A stretch of 64,000 nucleotides of DNA from an uncultured Alphaproteobacteria bacterium (GCA_902826245.1 CADEEA010000003.1:1-64000); one strand, 5' to 3'; positions 24,089-34,370 are shown, counted from the stretch's first letter. Made by a program: numbers and translations. Notes: generated by a model not told the origin, from the sequence alone.

Positions 24089-25653
24089 GAAGCAACGACC
24101 GGCACATAGGCGGCGCGCAGCAAGCGCTTCTTGATCTTGCCAGAATCTTCACGCGGCAAGTCTTTCGCGAACTCGACTATCCTGGGCACTTTGTAGGAGG
24201 CCAAGTGCGACTTCAAATATTGCCGCACGGCCTCAGCGGATAGGGCACCCTCCTCACTGGGTTGGACGAATGCCACCAATTGCTCACCAAACTCCGCATC
24301 TGGCGCGCCGATGACGGCGCAATCCCTCACCCCAGGCATAGTGATCAACACTTGCTCAATTTCGGCGGGATAGATATTCACGCCGCCCGAAATCACCATG
24401 TCCGACTTGCGGTCGGAGATGTAGAGATACCCATTTTCGTTCAAGTAACCCACATCGCCCGTGGCGACGAAATCACCGCGGCGCATCTCCGCCGTCTTTT
24501 CTTCCGCCCGGTGGTAAACGACGTGACCGGTGACGCCAGAGCGTACGCAGATCTCACCGGCAACGTGCGCCGCGCAAACCGCATTAGCGTCATCGATAAT
24601 TCTAATCTCAACGCCTAGCGCAGGCTTACCGACACTACCGGGGTTCTCCAGCCAGTCTTGCGTGTTCGAAGTGGCGATGATGCCCGTTTCGGTCATGCCG
24701 TAATATTCGTGGATGACCGGCCCCCACCAGTCGATCATGGCGCGCTTGACATCGGCGGGGCATGGCGCGGCGCCATGCACGACATGGCGAAGGCTGCTCA
24801 GATCGAAGCGTTGCCGGTCCTCCGCGGAAAGCTTCAGCAACCGCACAAACATGGTTGGCACCATGTGCAGGTGAGTGATGCGGTGGCTTTCAATCAAACC
24901 CAGCAGTTCGAGCGGCTCGAAACGTGGCTGCAACACCAAAAGCCCACCTCGGCTCACGATGCCCATGCCGTAGGCGTTGGGCGCCGAGTGATAGAGCGGT
25001 CCGCACATCACCGATCGAATGTCGCGACCGGTCAAGCCAAACGCCAGTTGCGAGCGCTGTTCGGCGGCGGCGGCGGCTTCAGGCGCCACTGGCAACCGCT
25101 TGACGCCCTTTGGTTTGCCGGTCGTGCCTGAGGTATAGAACATCGGCCCCATGATCGTGCGCGGCGGTGACGTCCACTCATCAAACGCCTCGATCCAGGC
25201 CGACCAATCCGGAACCGCCGCAGGACCGGCGAGTTGCGTCGGGGGGATATCATACGCTTTGACGATCTCTGGGGCCGGCCGCACGGCGATCACTTCACGC
25301 CCAGAACTCACCGCCAACACCGCTTCGGTCAACAAATCGGCATGCGCAATGAGCACTTTGGCGTCGCAATCGTCGAGCACGTAGCCGATTTCATCGGCGG
25401 TCAAATGCCAATTCAGCGGAACCGTCGCCGCGCCAAGCAGGGCTGCGCCATGTGTCGCTTCGAAATAGGAAAAGTCGTTGCGCAGGAGTAGCGCAACTTT
25501 GTCGCCTTGCCAGACCCCGCAATCGTGCAAGGCCGATGCGGCCTTACGCGCGCGCGCCGCCAACGCATGCTCCGACAAAGCGCGGTCTCCGCTTATAAGA
25601 CCGCGTGTATCTGGTCGGCTTTCAGTTGGCATCGCCTGGCCCATGACACTCAC
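24085..25653 (-). CDS. Acyl-CoA synthetase (AMP-binding)
   Basis: 522 residues. Adenylation motifs: P-loop YTSGTTGKPKGVKR, EYYGMTETG, ATGDVGYLNENGYLYISDRKSDMVISGGVNIYPAEIE and the catalytic C-terminal lysine in REDSGKIKKR. It activates a carboxylic acid to its CoA ester with ATP. Together with the downstream aldolase/DUF35 pair and the upstream reductase it forms a side-chain-shortening module. Substrate length or ring type cannot be read from the sequence. Confidence 0.9.
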   Translation of the reverse strand: MSVMGQAMPTESRPDTRGLISGDRALSEHALAARARKAASALHDCGVWQGDKVALLLRNDFSYFEATHGAALLGAATVPLNWHLTADEIGYVLDDCDAKVLIAHADLLTEAVLAVSSGREVIAVRPAPEIVKAYDIPPTQLAGPAAVPDWSAWIEAFDEWTSPPRTIMGPMFYTSGTTGKPKGVKRLPVAPEAAAAAEQRSQLAFGLTGRDIRSVMCGPLYHSAPNAYGMGIVSRGGLLVLQPRFEPLELLGLIESHRITHLHMVPTMFVRLLKLSAEDRQRFDLSSLRHVVHGAAPCPADVKRAMIDWWGPVIHEYYGMTETGIIATSNTQDWLENPGSVGKPALGVEIRIIDDANAVCAAHVAGEICVRSGVTGHVVYHRAEEKTAEMRRGDFVATGDVGYLNENGYLYISDRKSDMVISGGVNIYPAEIEQVLITMPGVRDCAVIGAPDAEFGEQLVAFVQPSEEGALSAEAVRQYLKSHLASYKVPRIVEFAKDLPREDSGKIKKRLLRAAYVPVVAS

Positions 25654-25656
25654 GCT

Positions 25657-26652
25657 CTATGTATTGACATTGACCACGACACGGCCACGCACCTTGCCAT
25701 CAACAATGTCGCTGGCCAAACTCAAGACCTTTTCAAGCGGCACCTCGGTGGTAAGCGAAGCAAGCTTTTGCCGGTCAACCAGAGTCGCCAAGCGATCCCA
25801 CGCTTCTTGGCGGCGCGCCATCGACGTCATCACCGAATCGACACCGCGCAGCGTCACTCCCCGCAAGATGAAGGGCATCACCGTCGTCGGCAGCTGGGTT
25901 CCACCCGCCAACCCGCAGGCGGCGACAGCGCCGCCATAGCGCGTTTGCGCCAGAACCGTGGCAAGGGTTTCGCCGCCTACTGCGTCAACTGCGCCGGCCC
26001 ATGTCTCCGCTTCCAGGGGTTTTGGCGCGCGGGCGAGTTCGGTGCGCTCCATGACGCGGGCCGCACCGAGCCCCATAAGAAAGGCCTCGTTTTCCTTCGC
26101 GCGTCCGCTGGCCGCAACGACCTCATAGCCAAGCTTCGACAAGAGCATCACGGCGACCGAGCCGACGCCGCCGGAGGCGCCGGTCACCAAGACCGCCCCA
26201 GAATCCGGCCGAACGCCGCTTTCCTCCAGCGCAATAACGCAGAGCATTGCAGTGTAGCCGGCGGTGCCAATCGCCATCGTCTCAGCCAGCGTGAATGCCT
26301 TGGGCGCGCGAACAAGCCATTCGCTCTTCACCCGTTGTCGCTGCGAATATCCGCCCCAGAAGCGCTCAGACATCCCGAAGCCATTCACCAAAACCTCATC
26401 GCCTGGCTTGAACTGAGGATCTCGACTCTCGGCAACGGCGCCAGCGAGATCGGCGCCGCAGACCATGGGGAACTTGCGGCAGATCTTGCCTCTCCCGCTG
26501 ACCGCCAAGCCATCCTTGTAGTTGAGGGTCGAAAACGCGACGTCGACGAGCACGTCTTCACCCGGGAGGTCGGCAAGCGTCAGTTCACGTAGGTTGGCCT
26601 TGACCTTGCCGTCCACTTCCTCCGCTACGATCGCCTTGAACTTGGCCGTCAC
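25657..26652 (-). CDS. MDR-family NADPH oxidoreductase, acrylyl-CoA reductase (AcuI/YhdH) type
   Basis: 331 residues. N-terminal GroES-like domain (VAFSTLNYKDGLAVSGRGKI, the AcuI/YhdH signature), nucleotide-binding VTGASGGVGSVAVMLLSKLG, and VDSVMTSMARRQEAWDRLA typical of this subgroup. No zinc ligands. AcuI reduces acrylyl-CoA to propionyl-CoA. Here it is the first gene of the ligase-aldolase-DUF35 set (3 bp before the ligase) and may reduce an enoyl-CoA formed in the same pathway. The AraC-type regulator gene is 96 bp upstream on the same strand. Confidence 0.87.
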   Translation of the reverse strand: MTAKFKAIVAEEVDGKVKANLRELTLADLPGEDVLVDVAFSTLNYKDGLAVSGRGKICRKFPMVCGADLAGAVAESRDPQFKPGDEVLVNGFGMSERFWGGYSQRQRVKSEWLVRAPKAFTLAETMAIGTAGYTAMLCVIALEESGVRPDSGAVLVTGASGGVGSVAVMLLSKLGYEVVAASGRAKENEAFLMGLGAARVMERTELARAPKPLEAETWAGAVDAVGGETLATVLAQTRYGGAVAACGLAGGTQLPTTVMPFILRGVTLRGVDSVMTSMARRQEAWDRLATLVDRQKLASLTTEVPLEKVLSLASDIVDGKVRGRVVVNVNT

Positions 26653-26748
26653 GTTCGCTCACTCCTATTCCGCCAGCCTCAATCCTAGGGATGCGTGGCG
26701 TCCGCCGCTTATGGGATCAGCCCAAAATATTGTGCGAAGCGCGCGGGG

Positions 26749-27759
26749 CTAACGCATTGCTTCCCTTGTCGTACGCGGCGTCACCCCGAAGAACCGCTTA
26801 AACGCCGTGGTGAAGTTCGAGGAATATTCATAGCCCACCTGAAACGCGATTTCGGTGATGGAAATATCTGTCTCTTCCAGCAATTCTTTGGCCTTCTCCA
26901 TGCGCAGGCGCTGTGCGTAGTCAAATACGGTCTGGCCAAACAATTGCTTGAAGCTGTTCATGAGCTTGGCTTCATTTGTACCCACGTGGCGGGCCAAATC
27001 GCGAATGCTCGGGGGATCGAGAAACCGCTGCGCGAGCAGCGCACGAACCTCGTTCAAACGTTCGATTTCCCGCCGCGCCAGATGACGTTCGGGGCGATCG
27101 CGCTTGGCTTCGGTGTCGAACAGGGCTTGTACCGATAACAGCAGCAACTCAAGGGCGCGCGACTCCGCCTGGATTCGACTTAGGGCGCCGCCAAAGGGAC
27201 TCTGAATTAGGGACAGCGCCGCTCGCGCCATGTCGGCGCTGAGCGGGTGGCTCGCCACAAACCCACTCGCCGTCTCGCCGGCCAGGAACGCTCGTATATC
27301 CTCCGGCAGCTGTTGCAACTGTCCCTCAAGTTTGGTCAACAGATAGCTCTTCGCACAAAGGAGCGTCACCGATTGTTCGTGCTCTCCGCATTTGTAGGCT
27401 TCCCACTTCTGCGAATGAGGGCCCTGCAGGACAACTCCCACCGTCTGCGGCGCTACTGGAATCGGGTCCTGCCCTTCCATGCCGATATGGCTCGCGCCGC
27501 TCACGCGAAAATGAAACTTGAGCACCGCGGAATCGGTTTCCGAGGGGATTGTGCGCTCCTCCTCGTGCTTGATGTCGCCGATGAGAACATCCAGCCCCTC
27601 CTGAACCTTGATTAGGTCGCGATGGCCGGAGGCGCGCCAACTAGGCGCCGGGGTCACACGCACTCTATGCTCGGACTCCCCCGACGGCAGTTCGGCGAGC
27701 ACATAATGGCGCAGGATTGACTCTCCCGCGCCGCCGAGTTGATCGCGCTCCTTTGACAT
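26749..27759 (-). CDS. AraC-family transcriptional regulator
   Basis: 336 residues. The C-terminal double helix-turn-helix spans about 245-336: IRDLARHVGTNEAKLMNSFK and ITEIAFQVGYEYSSNFTTAF, ending KRFFGVTPRTTREAMR, a PchR-like pattern. The N-terminal ~230 residues are an unrecognised effector domain. It lies between the minus-strand acyl-CoA module and the divergent plus-strand catabolic gene chain (134-bp gap), so it is the best candidate regulator for one or both. Confidence 0.92.
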   Translation of the reverse strand: MSKERDQLGGAGESILRHYVLAELPSGESEHRVRVTPAPSWRASGHRDLIKVQEGLDVLIGDIKHEEERTIPSETDSAVLKFHFRVSGASHIGMEGQDPIPVAPQTVGVVLQGPHSQKWEAYKCGEHEQSVTLLCAKSYLLTKLEGQLQQLPEDIRAFLAGETASGFVASHPLSADMARAALSLIQSPFGGALSRIQAESRALELLLLSVQALFDTEAKRDRPERHLARREIERLNEVRALLAQRFLDPPSIRDLARHVGTNEAKLMNSFKQLFGQTVFDYAQRLRMEKAKELLEETDISITEIAFQVGYEYSSNFTTAFKRFFGVTPRTTREAMR

Positions 27760-27893
27760 TGGCGCTCAGCCGTTCCGTTTGGTGAGCGCCCGCGCAAGAT
27801 AGCGGGGGGACCCACACAACATTTTTTCAGTATCGCATAACAGCCCTCCCCGGAACACCCTTATGACTCCCTCCGGAGCCACTAGCAGGACCA

Positions 27894-29522
27894 ATGCGGG
27901 AGAGCGAGTTCGATTTTGTTGTGGTCGGCGGCGGCGCCGCCGGATGCCCAATCGCAGCGCGGCTGTCGGAGTCGCATGGCACGAGCGTGCTTCTCCTCGA
28001 CGCTGGCGGGGCCGACCGCCATCCATTCACGCGTATACCTGCAGGTCAGATGTGGGCGTTTTCACGCCCTGATATGAATTGGGCCTACATGGCCGAGCCC
28101 GACGCGTCGCGTAACGGGCGGGTCGACATGTGGCCAGCTGGAAAGCGGCTCGGCGGCGGCAGCGCAGTTAACGGCATGATGTTCGTGCGGGGCCACCCTA
28201 GCGACTATGATCAATGGGCCCAGATGGGCGCACGCGGTTGGAGTTACGAAGAGGTCCTGCCCTACTTCAAACGCCTCGAACGGTTCGAGGGCGGGGAAAA
28301 TGCTTGGCGCGGCGGCGATGGCCCCCTCGCCGTGTCGATGCCGCGAAGTCCACACCCATTGTGCGAGGCGTTCCTGAACGCCGCCGCGGAAATTGGCGTG
28401 GCGCGGCGGGATGACCTTAACGGCGAAAACACCGCCGACGGCGCGGGGTATGTTCAAACATCGCAGGATGGCGGTGTGCGGGCTTCCACAGCGCGCGCAT
28501 ACATCTGGCCACAAGCAATAAAGCGAGGAAATTTTGCGCTTGAGCTCGAAGCGGTCGCTGAGCGGATCATCTTCCAGGGCAAGCGCGCGACGGGCGTCAT
28601 CTATAGACGTTTTGGGCGCCGCTGGCTCGCGCGCGCTCGCAAGGGTGTTGTTCTATGCGCCGGCGCCATCGCGACTCCCAAACTGCTCATGCTTTCTGGG
28701 GTTGGCCCTGAAGCAGAGCTGCGCGCCCACGAGATTTCTCCCGTCGCGACACTTGAAGGCGTCGGCAAGAACCTGATGGAACATCCCGGAACAGGTATCG
28801 TCTTCGGAATAGATCGCCCCACGCTCACGTCAGACCTTGGGCCCATCCGTTCGACGATCCACGCGCTCAATTATTTGCTGTTTCGCCGTGGCCCACTGGC
28901 CACCAGCATCGGCCACGCACATGCCTTCGTGAGCACGCGTCCTGGGTTAAAGGCCCCCAACGTGCAGATCATTTTCTCACCGCTCCATCACAGCGTCGAG
29001 AACGGCGAGGCGCGCCCCGTCGCCGAACCCATCATGTCGTTGGCGATTGGACTCTGTCGCGTCAGCAGCCGTGGAGAGATCCGCTTAAGGTCGCGCGACC
29101 CTGAAGCGCCGCCGCTGATCGACCACGACTTGCTTTCCAACCGCGACGACCTCGAACAATTGGCCGAGGGATGCGAGGCCGCCGCGCGCCTGTTGCAGGC
29201 ACCCTCTCTTGCCCGCCATATTACTGCTTGGGAGAGCCCGGCGGCGTCCAACCTCAGTCATGAGAAGTGGATCGCGCACGTGCGCGAAAACTCATACCTT
29301 ATGTACCATCCCTCGGGGACTTGTCGCATGGGAGAGGACGACATGGCCGTGGTCGATTCAAATCTGCGCGCGCGTGGCCTGGAGGCGCTGTGGATCGCCG
29401 ATGCCTCCATCATGCCGACACTGCCTGCCGGAAACATCAACGCCACTTGCATCATGATCGGCGAAAAAGCCGCCGACCTCATCAAATCCAACACTAGAGA
29501 GGTCGCTCATGGCGCTCACTGA
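27894..29522 (+). CDS. GMC-family FAD-dependent oxidoreductase (choline/alcohol dehydrogenase type)
   Basis: 542 residues. FAD-binding FVVVGGGAAGCPIAARLSE (8-26), GMC signature 1 region PAGKRLGGGSAVNGMMFVRG, and the C-terminal active-site segments YHPSGTCRMG and MPTLPAGNINATCIMIGEKA. It oxidises an alcohol to an aldehyde. It is the first gene of a seven-gene chain and overlaps the following aldehyde dehydrogenase gene by 14 bp, so a consecutive alcohol-to-aldehyde-to-acid conversion is likely. No signal peptide. Confidence 0.92.
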   Translation: MRESEFDFVVVGGGAAGCPIAARLSESHGTSVLLLDAGGADRHPFTRIPAGQMWAFSRPDMNWAYMAEPDASRNGRVDMWPAGKRLGGGSAVNGMMFVRGHPSDYDQWAQMGARGWSYEEVLPYFKRLERFEGGENAWRGGDGPLAVSMPRSPHPLCEAFLNAAAEIGVARRDDLNGENTADGAGYVQTSQDGGVRASTARAYIWPQAIKRGNFALELEAVAERIIFQGKRATGVIYRRFGRRWLARARKGVVLCAGAIATPKLLMLSGVGPEAELRAHEISPVATLEGVGKNLMEHPGTGIVFGIDRPTLTSDLGPIRSTIHALNYLLFRRGPLATSIGHAHAFVSTRPGLKAPNVQIIFSPLHHSVENGEARPVAEPIMSLAIGLCRVSSRGEIRLRSRDPEAPPLIDHDLLSNRDDLEQLAEGCEAAARLLQAPSLARHITAWESPAASNLSHEKWIAHVRENSYLMYHPSGTCRMGEDDMAVVDSNLRARGLEALWIADASIMPTLPAGNINATCIMIGEKAADLIKSNTREVAHGAH

Positions 29523-31017
29523 GACACCGCAATTCCAAGGGCGCGCCTTGGTCAATGGACGGTTCCTGGATTCTGATGGCGAGCGGGTGATCGCGCTCGT
29601 CAATCCCGCCGACAACGCCAAGACAGGCGCTTTCGCAGCCTGTTCGGCCGCTCAAGTCGCTTCCGCCGTTAAAAGTGCGCGCGCAGCTTTCGAACAGGGC
29701 GTTTGGCACAACCAACCGCCGCCGTTTCGAAAAGCCGTGTTGATGCGATGGGCCGATCTCATCGAACACAATCGCGATGAGATCGCCGCCTGCGATCGCA
29801 TCGATATGGGCAAGCCAATCTCAGCGGGACGCTTTGAAGTGGGCATCGCCTCGGGTTTCGCGCGCTATTACGGCGAGGCGATTGACAAGTTCTACCCCGG
29901 CCGTTCGGCGCCAACCTTCTCAGGCTCCTTCGAGTTGCAGGTACGCCGTCCGCGCGGTGTTGTGGCTGCCATCACGCCGTGGAATTTCCCCGTCATCAAC
30001 GCAATGATGAAGCTCTCACAGATCCTCGCCGCCGGGAACACCGTCGTCCTGAAACCCTCCGAGCAGGCGCCGCGCTCAGCTGAACTCCTCGCCCAGCTTG
30101 CGCTCGAGGCCGGAATGCCGCCAGGTGTTTTCAATCTGCTTCAAGGTGACGGCGAAACCGGCGCCGCCCTCGCCGCGCACGCCGAAATCGACCTTGTCGC
30201 TTTTACAGGCTCCACTCGAACAGGGCGTGCGCTTATGGCCACGATCGGCAACAGCACGCTCAAGCCTGTCATGCTCGAGTGCGGGGGAAAATCGCCGGAG
30301 ATTGTCTTCGCTGACATTGCATCCGAAGAGCGCCCCGCAGTCGCACGCGCCATTGTTGCCAACGCAATGATGAATACGGGCCAAGTCTGCGTGGCGCGTA
30401 GCCGGCTCTATCTTGAGGCGCCGATCTACGATGAAATGCTCGCCCTCATCACCGATGCCGCGCGTGCGCTGATCCCGGGCGATCCGACGCAGGACAACAC
30501 GCAATTAGGACCGCTCGCCAGTCAACGTCAGTTCAACACCGTTCTTTCCTACATCGACTCAGGCCTTGCCGATGGCGGCGCTCTCGTTCTCGACGGACGT
30601 AAGGAACAAGGGCGCGGTTGCTTTGTTGGGCCGACACTCTTCACTGGGCTTGCCGAAGATGCGCGGATGGTGCGCGAAGAGGTTTTCGGCCCTGTCCTCT
30701 CTATCTCCCGGTTTGAGGGCGAAGCAGAGGTCGTGGCGCGTGCCAATGCATCACCTTATGCTCTAGCGGCGACAGTTTGGACGACAAGCCTGCGGCGTGG
30801 TCACGAGATCCCGGCCGCGCTCAACGCTGGCATGGTGCGGGTCCAGGCTTGTGCTGCGCAAAGTCCGGTTGGAGGTTACGCTCACGCAGGCGAGCCTGCC
30901 AAGCAATCGGGTTTCGGCATTGAAGGGGGCATGCTGGCGCTAGAGAGTTTCTCACGCCTGCAATCTGTTGAGATGGTGTTCGGCGGCGCGGCGGCGCAAG
31001 CGGGAGAAACAAGGTGA
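29509..31017 (+). CDS. Aldehyde dehydrogenase
   Basis: 502 residues. Landmarks: ITPWNFPVINAM, KPSEQAPRSAELLAQL, FTGSTRTGRALM, the general base in LECGGKSPEIVF and the catalytic cysteine in NTGQVCVARSRLY. Gamma-glutamyl/4-hydroxy-benzaldehyde-type sequence, NAD(P)-linked. It overlaps both the GMC oxidase gene (14 bp) and the transporter gene (4 bp), and should oxidise the aldehyde the GMC enzyme makes. The substrate is inferred only from context. Confidence 0.92.
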   Translation: MALTETPQFQGRALVNGRFLDSDGERVIALVNPADNAKTGAFAACSAAQVASAVKSARAAFEQGVWHNQPPPFRKAVLMRWADLIEHNRDEIAACDRIDMGKPISAGRFEVGIASGFARYYGEAIDKFYPGRSAPTFSGSFELQVRRPRGVVAAITPWNFPVINAMMKLSQILAAGNTVVLKPSEQAPRSAELLAQLALEAGMPPGVFNLLQGDGETGAALAAHAEIDLVAFTGSTRTGRALMATIGNSTLKPVMLECGGKSPEIVFADIASEERPAVARAIVANAMMNTGQVCVARSRLYLEAPIYDEMLALITDAARALIPGDPTQDNTQLGPLASQRQFNTVLSYIDSGLADGGALVLDGRKEQGRGCFVGPTLFTGLAEDARMVREEVFGPVLSISRFEGEAEVVARANASPYALAATVWTTSLRRGHEIPAALNAGMVRVQACAAQSPVGGYAHAGEPAKQSGFGIEGGMLALESFSRLQSVEMVFGGAAAQAGETR

Positions 31018-32384
31018 CCGTATCTTCGCCTGGCGAAAAATTCTCGACGTTATCTGTACTCGCCTATTCGAGCCCGATGGTGGCGCTTGCCATCGTCAAC
31101 ATGCTGCTGATCGTATATGTGCCGCCCTTCTACGCCGCCGAGATTGGCGTCGATATCGCGACCGTTGGGTTCATCTTTTTTCTTGCACGCGGCTTTGACG
31201 CCATCATCGATCCAGTCGTCGGCAATATTTCCGATCTCAGCCGCTCGCCCTGGGGGCGACGCAAACCTTGGTTTGCACTCGGTGCGCCACTCTTGATCGC
31301 CGGCGTTTACGCATTCATGCAGCCACCAGCGGGGATTGGCGTTCACTATCTCGCAATCACAGCATTCCTCTTCTATGTCGCGCTCGCCATCGTCATCATT
31401 CCCTATCTTTCATGGGGTGCGGAGTTAGCGCGAGACTATGCCGGGCGCACGCGCGTAAATTCCTATCGCGAGGCTGCTGGCATGTTTGGGACCGTGGTCG
31501 CCACGGCGCTGCCGCTTCTCATTCTGCCCGCAATCCTAGATGGAGAGCCGCAGCTGCGCGACATTCTGCAGATATTGGCCTGGACGGTGATCGGCCTGCT
31601 GGCAATCGCGACGCCGATTGCGCTGTTTGGCGCGCCTCGCGAGCAAACCGCAGCGACACACAGCTTTGGGCTCTTCCGCGCGCTAGGGCTGCTCGGCCAC
31701 AACAAACCGCTCATGCGCGTGCTTGGCGGGGTGTTGTTGCTCTGGCTAGGCGGCGCTGTTTACAACGCAATGATCCTGTTTGTCATCGGCGGCGCACTCA
31801 AACTACCGAACTCGGCTTTTCTTTGGTTTGTGTTTGTTCAGTATATTTTGGCGCTGGTCGGCATCCCGTTCTGGGCTTGGTTTGCCAAAGCGTTCGGACG
31901 CCACCGGGCGCTCGTGGTTGGCTCCATGGTCTTCTTCCTCTGCCAACCGCTGTTCTACTTTGTACCTGAAGGTGCATTCCAAACGGTCTTAACCATTTAT
32001 GCCGTTATTGGCTTCGCCACTTCTGTGATTTGGGTCATGCCGCCGGCGCTTGTCGCCGACACAGTCGACTATGGCGTGCTCAAAGGCGGCAATGACGACA
32101 CCGCCCTCTACATGGCGCTCTATATGTTTGTTCAAAAGGCGTCGCTCGCAATGGGTGTGGGGCTCGCACTACCGCTCGCCGGCGCACTTGGATTCAATCC
32201 ATCCCAGCCACTCACACCAGAGGGCCTAGATAGTCTGCGTTTCGTTGGCCTCATCCTACCCTCTCTCATTGGCGTATTTGGCGCGTTGCTGTTGTTCAAC
32301 TACCCCATCACCGCGCACGCCCACTCAATTATCCGCAAACGTCTCGAGCGACGCTCTGCGCGCCTTCAGGGAGCAATTCCATGA
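31014..32384 (+). CDS. MFS transporter, GPH (glycoside-pentoside-hexuronide) family-like
   Basis: 456 residues, about 12 membrane segments. The GPH-type motif FARGFDAIIDPVVGNISDLSR variant (LARGFDAIIDPVVGNISD followed by SPWGRRKPWFALGAP) identifies the subfamily, and ADTVDYGVLKGGNDDTALYM is its second conserved segment. A cation symporter of the inner membrane. The start is GTG at 31014, within a 4-bp overlap with the dehydrogenase gene. It presumably imports the substrate of the surrounding enzymes. Confidence 0.9.
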   Translation: MTVSSPGEKFSTLSVLAYSSPMVALAIVNMLLIVYVPPFYAAEIGVDIATVGFIFFLARGFDAIIDPVVGNISDLSRSPWGRRKPWFALGAPLLIAGVYAFMQPPAGIGVHYLAITAFLFYVALAIVIIPYLSWGAELARDYAGRTRVNSYREAAGMFGTVVATALPLLILPAILDGEPQLRDILQILAWTVIGLLAIATPIALFGAPREQTAATHSFGLFRALGLLGHNKPLMRVLGGVLLLWLGGAVYNAMILFVIGGALKLPNSAFLWFVFVQYILALVGIPFWAWFAKAFGRHRALVVGSMVFFLCQPLFYFVPEGAFQTVLTIYAVIGFATSVIWVMPPALVADTVDYGVLKGGNDDTALYMALYMFVQKASLAMGVGLALPLAGALGFNPSQPLTPEGLDSLRFVGLILPSLIGVFGALLLFNYPITAHAHSIIRKRLERRSARLQGAIP

Positions 32385-33304
32385 CGACAACTCGCGTCGC
32401 CGCCGTGCAGTGGACGCCCGTCGTCCACGACGCCGCAGAAGGCGCACGCAAGGGTGCGCGCGCCATTGCGGAAGCTGGCGGCGCGGGCGCGCGTTTCATC
32501 GTGTTTCCAGAGACCTGGTTGCAGGGCTATCCCTACTTCACTGGCCTGGCGTCGGCGTCGCCCGAATTCCAGGAATTCCTCGCCGCCTATTCGAGAGCGG
32601 CGGTCGCGGTAGAGGGACCGGAAATCGCCATCATCCGCGACGCGGCACGCGAGGCTAAGGCGATCGTCTGCATGGGGCTCGGCGAGCGAGCTGGCGGCAC
32701 GATCTACAATACGCAGGTTTTCATTGGCCCCCAGGGCGAAGTGATCGGCGCACATCGCAAGCTAATGCCCACACTGAATGAACGCATGGTCTGGGGCATG
32801 GGCGACGGCTCCGACCTCGGCGCGTACGACACGGCGATCGGAAGAATTGGCGGGCTCATCTGTTTTGAGCACCAAATGGCGCTTGCACGTTTCGCGCTGT
32901 GTGGCTTGGGCGTGGAGGTACACGCAGCACAGTGGCCAGGCTATGGATTCATCTCGCCCCTGGTCGATGCCTGCACCCGCCAACTCGCCTTTGAAAACGG
33001 ATGTTTCGTGGTGTCCGCGCGCGAAGTGATGGACAAATCCGCAATCGCCGCCGCCATGCCGAAATCACACTGCGAAGCGAGCTTCTACAGCATGACCGGC
33101 GGTAGCGCCATTATCGGACCGGATGGCGCGTACCTCGCCGAACCCGTTTTCGGAACGGAAACTATCGTTTACGCCGACATAGATCTTGCCGCCATCGCTC
33201 GCACCAAGACCTGGTTCGATGGCGCCGGCCACTACGCCCGCCCTGACGTTTTCCAACTCAAGTGGGATCGCCGGCCCAAGAAGCCTATGGAAGCCACCTC
33301 ATGA
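32381..33304 (+). CDS. Carbon-nitrogen hydrolase, nitrilase type
   Basis: 307 residues. The Glu-Lys-Cys triad is complete: E44 in VFPETWLQGYP, K128 in AHRKLMPT and C162 in GLICFEHQM. The HRKLMPT and GLICxEH forms are those of true nitrilases and cyanide hydratases rather than amidases. The reaction is nitrile to carboxylic acid and ammonia. It overlaps the upstream transporter and downstream hydrolase genes by 4 bp each. Aryl-acetonitriles such as indole-3-acetonitrile are a reasonable guess from context. Confidence 0.9.
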   Translation: MTTTRVAAVQWTPVVHDAAEGARKGARAIAEAGGAGARFIVFPETWLQGYPYFTGLASASPEFQEFLAAYSRAAVAVEGPEIAIIRDAAREAKAIVCMGLGERAGGTIYNTQVFIGPQGEVIGAHRKLMPTLNERMVWGMGDGSDLGAYDTAIGRIGGLICFEHQMALARFALCGLGVEVHAAQWPGYGFISPLVDACTRQLAFENGCFVVSAREVMDKSAIAAAMPKSHCEASFYSMTGGSAIIGPDGAYLAEPVFGTETIVYADIDLAAIARTKTWFDGAGHYARPDVFQLKWDRRPKKPMEATS

Positions 33305-34359
33305 TTGAGGTCAACGCCGCCTTTGCGCGCGACTACGCCACAGCGCGGCGCAAGTTCATCAACGCCGCCAAGGCCTGCGGCGCGGCATTGACATGCATCG
33401 AGCATCCGATCCGCGACGAAACCGGCGAGATACTCGCAACAGACGTCGCCCGCCTCGGACCTGGCGACGCGCGCAATGTTCTGGTCCTGATTTCCGGCGT
33501 TCACGGCGTCGAGCTCAATGCCGGTTCGGGATGCCAGGTGGCGTTTCTTCAAAACGCAACACCCCTGTCGGCTGACACAGCCATCGTCCTGGTTCACGCC
33601 ATCAACCCATGGGGCGCCTCATATTTTCGCCGCTACAACGAGGACAATGTCGATCTCGCGCGCAACTTCCTGCGCGCCGAGGAAGCACGCCCCGCCAACC
33701 CGGCTTATGAGCGCATCCACGATAGCCTCTGCGTCACCGACTACAGCGCGTTCAAGGAGAACGTCCGAGCAATTTCTGCGGAATTAGGCGAGCAGGCGCT
33801 CATCGGCGCCTTGATGAGCGGCCAGTATGCGCATGCGAACGGATTCTCTTATGGCGGCGGGACGCCGGTTTGGTCCCACCGCGTCATCCTCGACACTCTT
33901 ACTCAGCACGCGCGTGAAGCGCGAAACGTAACCATTATCGAATATCACAGCGGCCTGGGGCCTTATGGCTACGGCATGGCGGTTGCCATGCAAACCGGCG
34001 AGGCGCTTGCACACACGCGCGAGGTTTTTGGCCGTTGGATCGTCGCGCCTCGTGAGGATCGCGGCGGCCCCCATAGCGTGCCGGGCCACACCACTGACGG
34101 GTATTCACGAATTCTGCCGCACCAGCGCCTTGCGTCGATCGTCCTAGAGTTCGGAACCTATCCGCCACTCATGTCCCTGCCCGTCCTTCTCGATGATCAC
34201 TGGCTTACATTCCACGGCGATCCGCGTTCGGCACAGGGCCAAACCATCCGCGCGCAAAACCTGGAAATGCACATGCCATCCGATCCGGAATGGGCGCACG
34301 GCGTCGTTGATCGTTCCGCCCAGGCCATCCGACAGGCGCTGGCGGGCTTTCGCAAGTAA
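33301..34359 (+). CDS. DUF2817 / M14-like zinc hydrolase
   Basis: 352 residues from the ATG at 33301, which overlaps the nitrilase stop (ATGA); an upstream in-frame start at 33262 is less likely. Zinc-site elements: HGVE in ISGVHGVELNAGSG, an asparagine/arginine substrate segment (RYNEDNVDLARNFL) and the later histidine in EYHSGLGPYGYG, all as in DUF2817 carboxypeptidase-like proteins. Probably removes an amino acid or opens an amide bond in a small molecule. No signal peptide, so cytoplasmic. Confidence 0.78.
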   Translation: MIEVNAAFARDYATARRKFINAAKACGAALTCIEHPIRDETGEILATDVARLGPGDARNVLVLISGVHGVELNAGSGCQVAFLQNATPLSADTAIVLVHAINPWGASYFRRYNEDNVDLARNFLRAEEARPANPAYERIHDSLCVTDYSAFKENVRAISAELGEQALIGALMSGQYAHANGFSYGGGTPVWSHRVILDTLTQHAREARNVTIIEYHSGLGPYGYGMAVAMQTGEALAHTREVFGRWIVAPREDRGGPHSVPGHTTDGYSRILPHQRLASIVLEFGTYPPLMSLPVLLDDHWLTFHGDPRSAQGQTIRAQNLEMHMPSDPEWAHGVVDRSAQAIRQALAGFRK

Positions 34360-34370
34360 GGAACACGCCT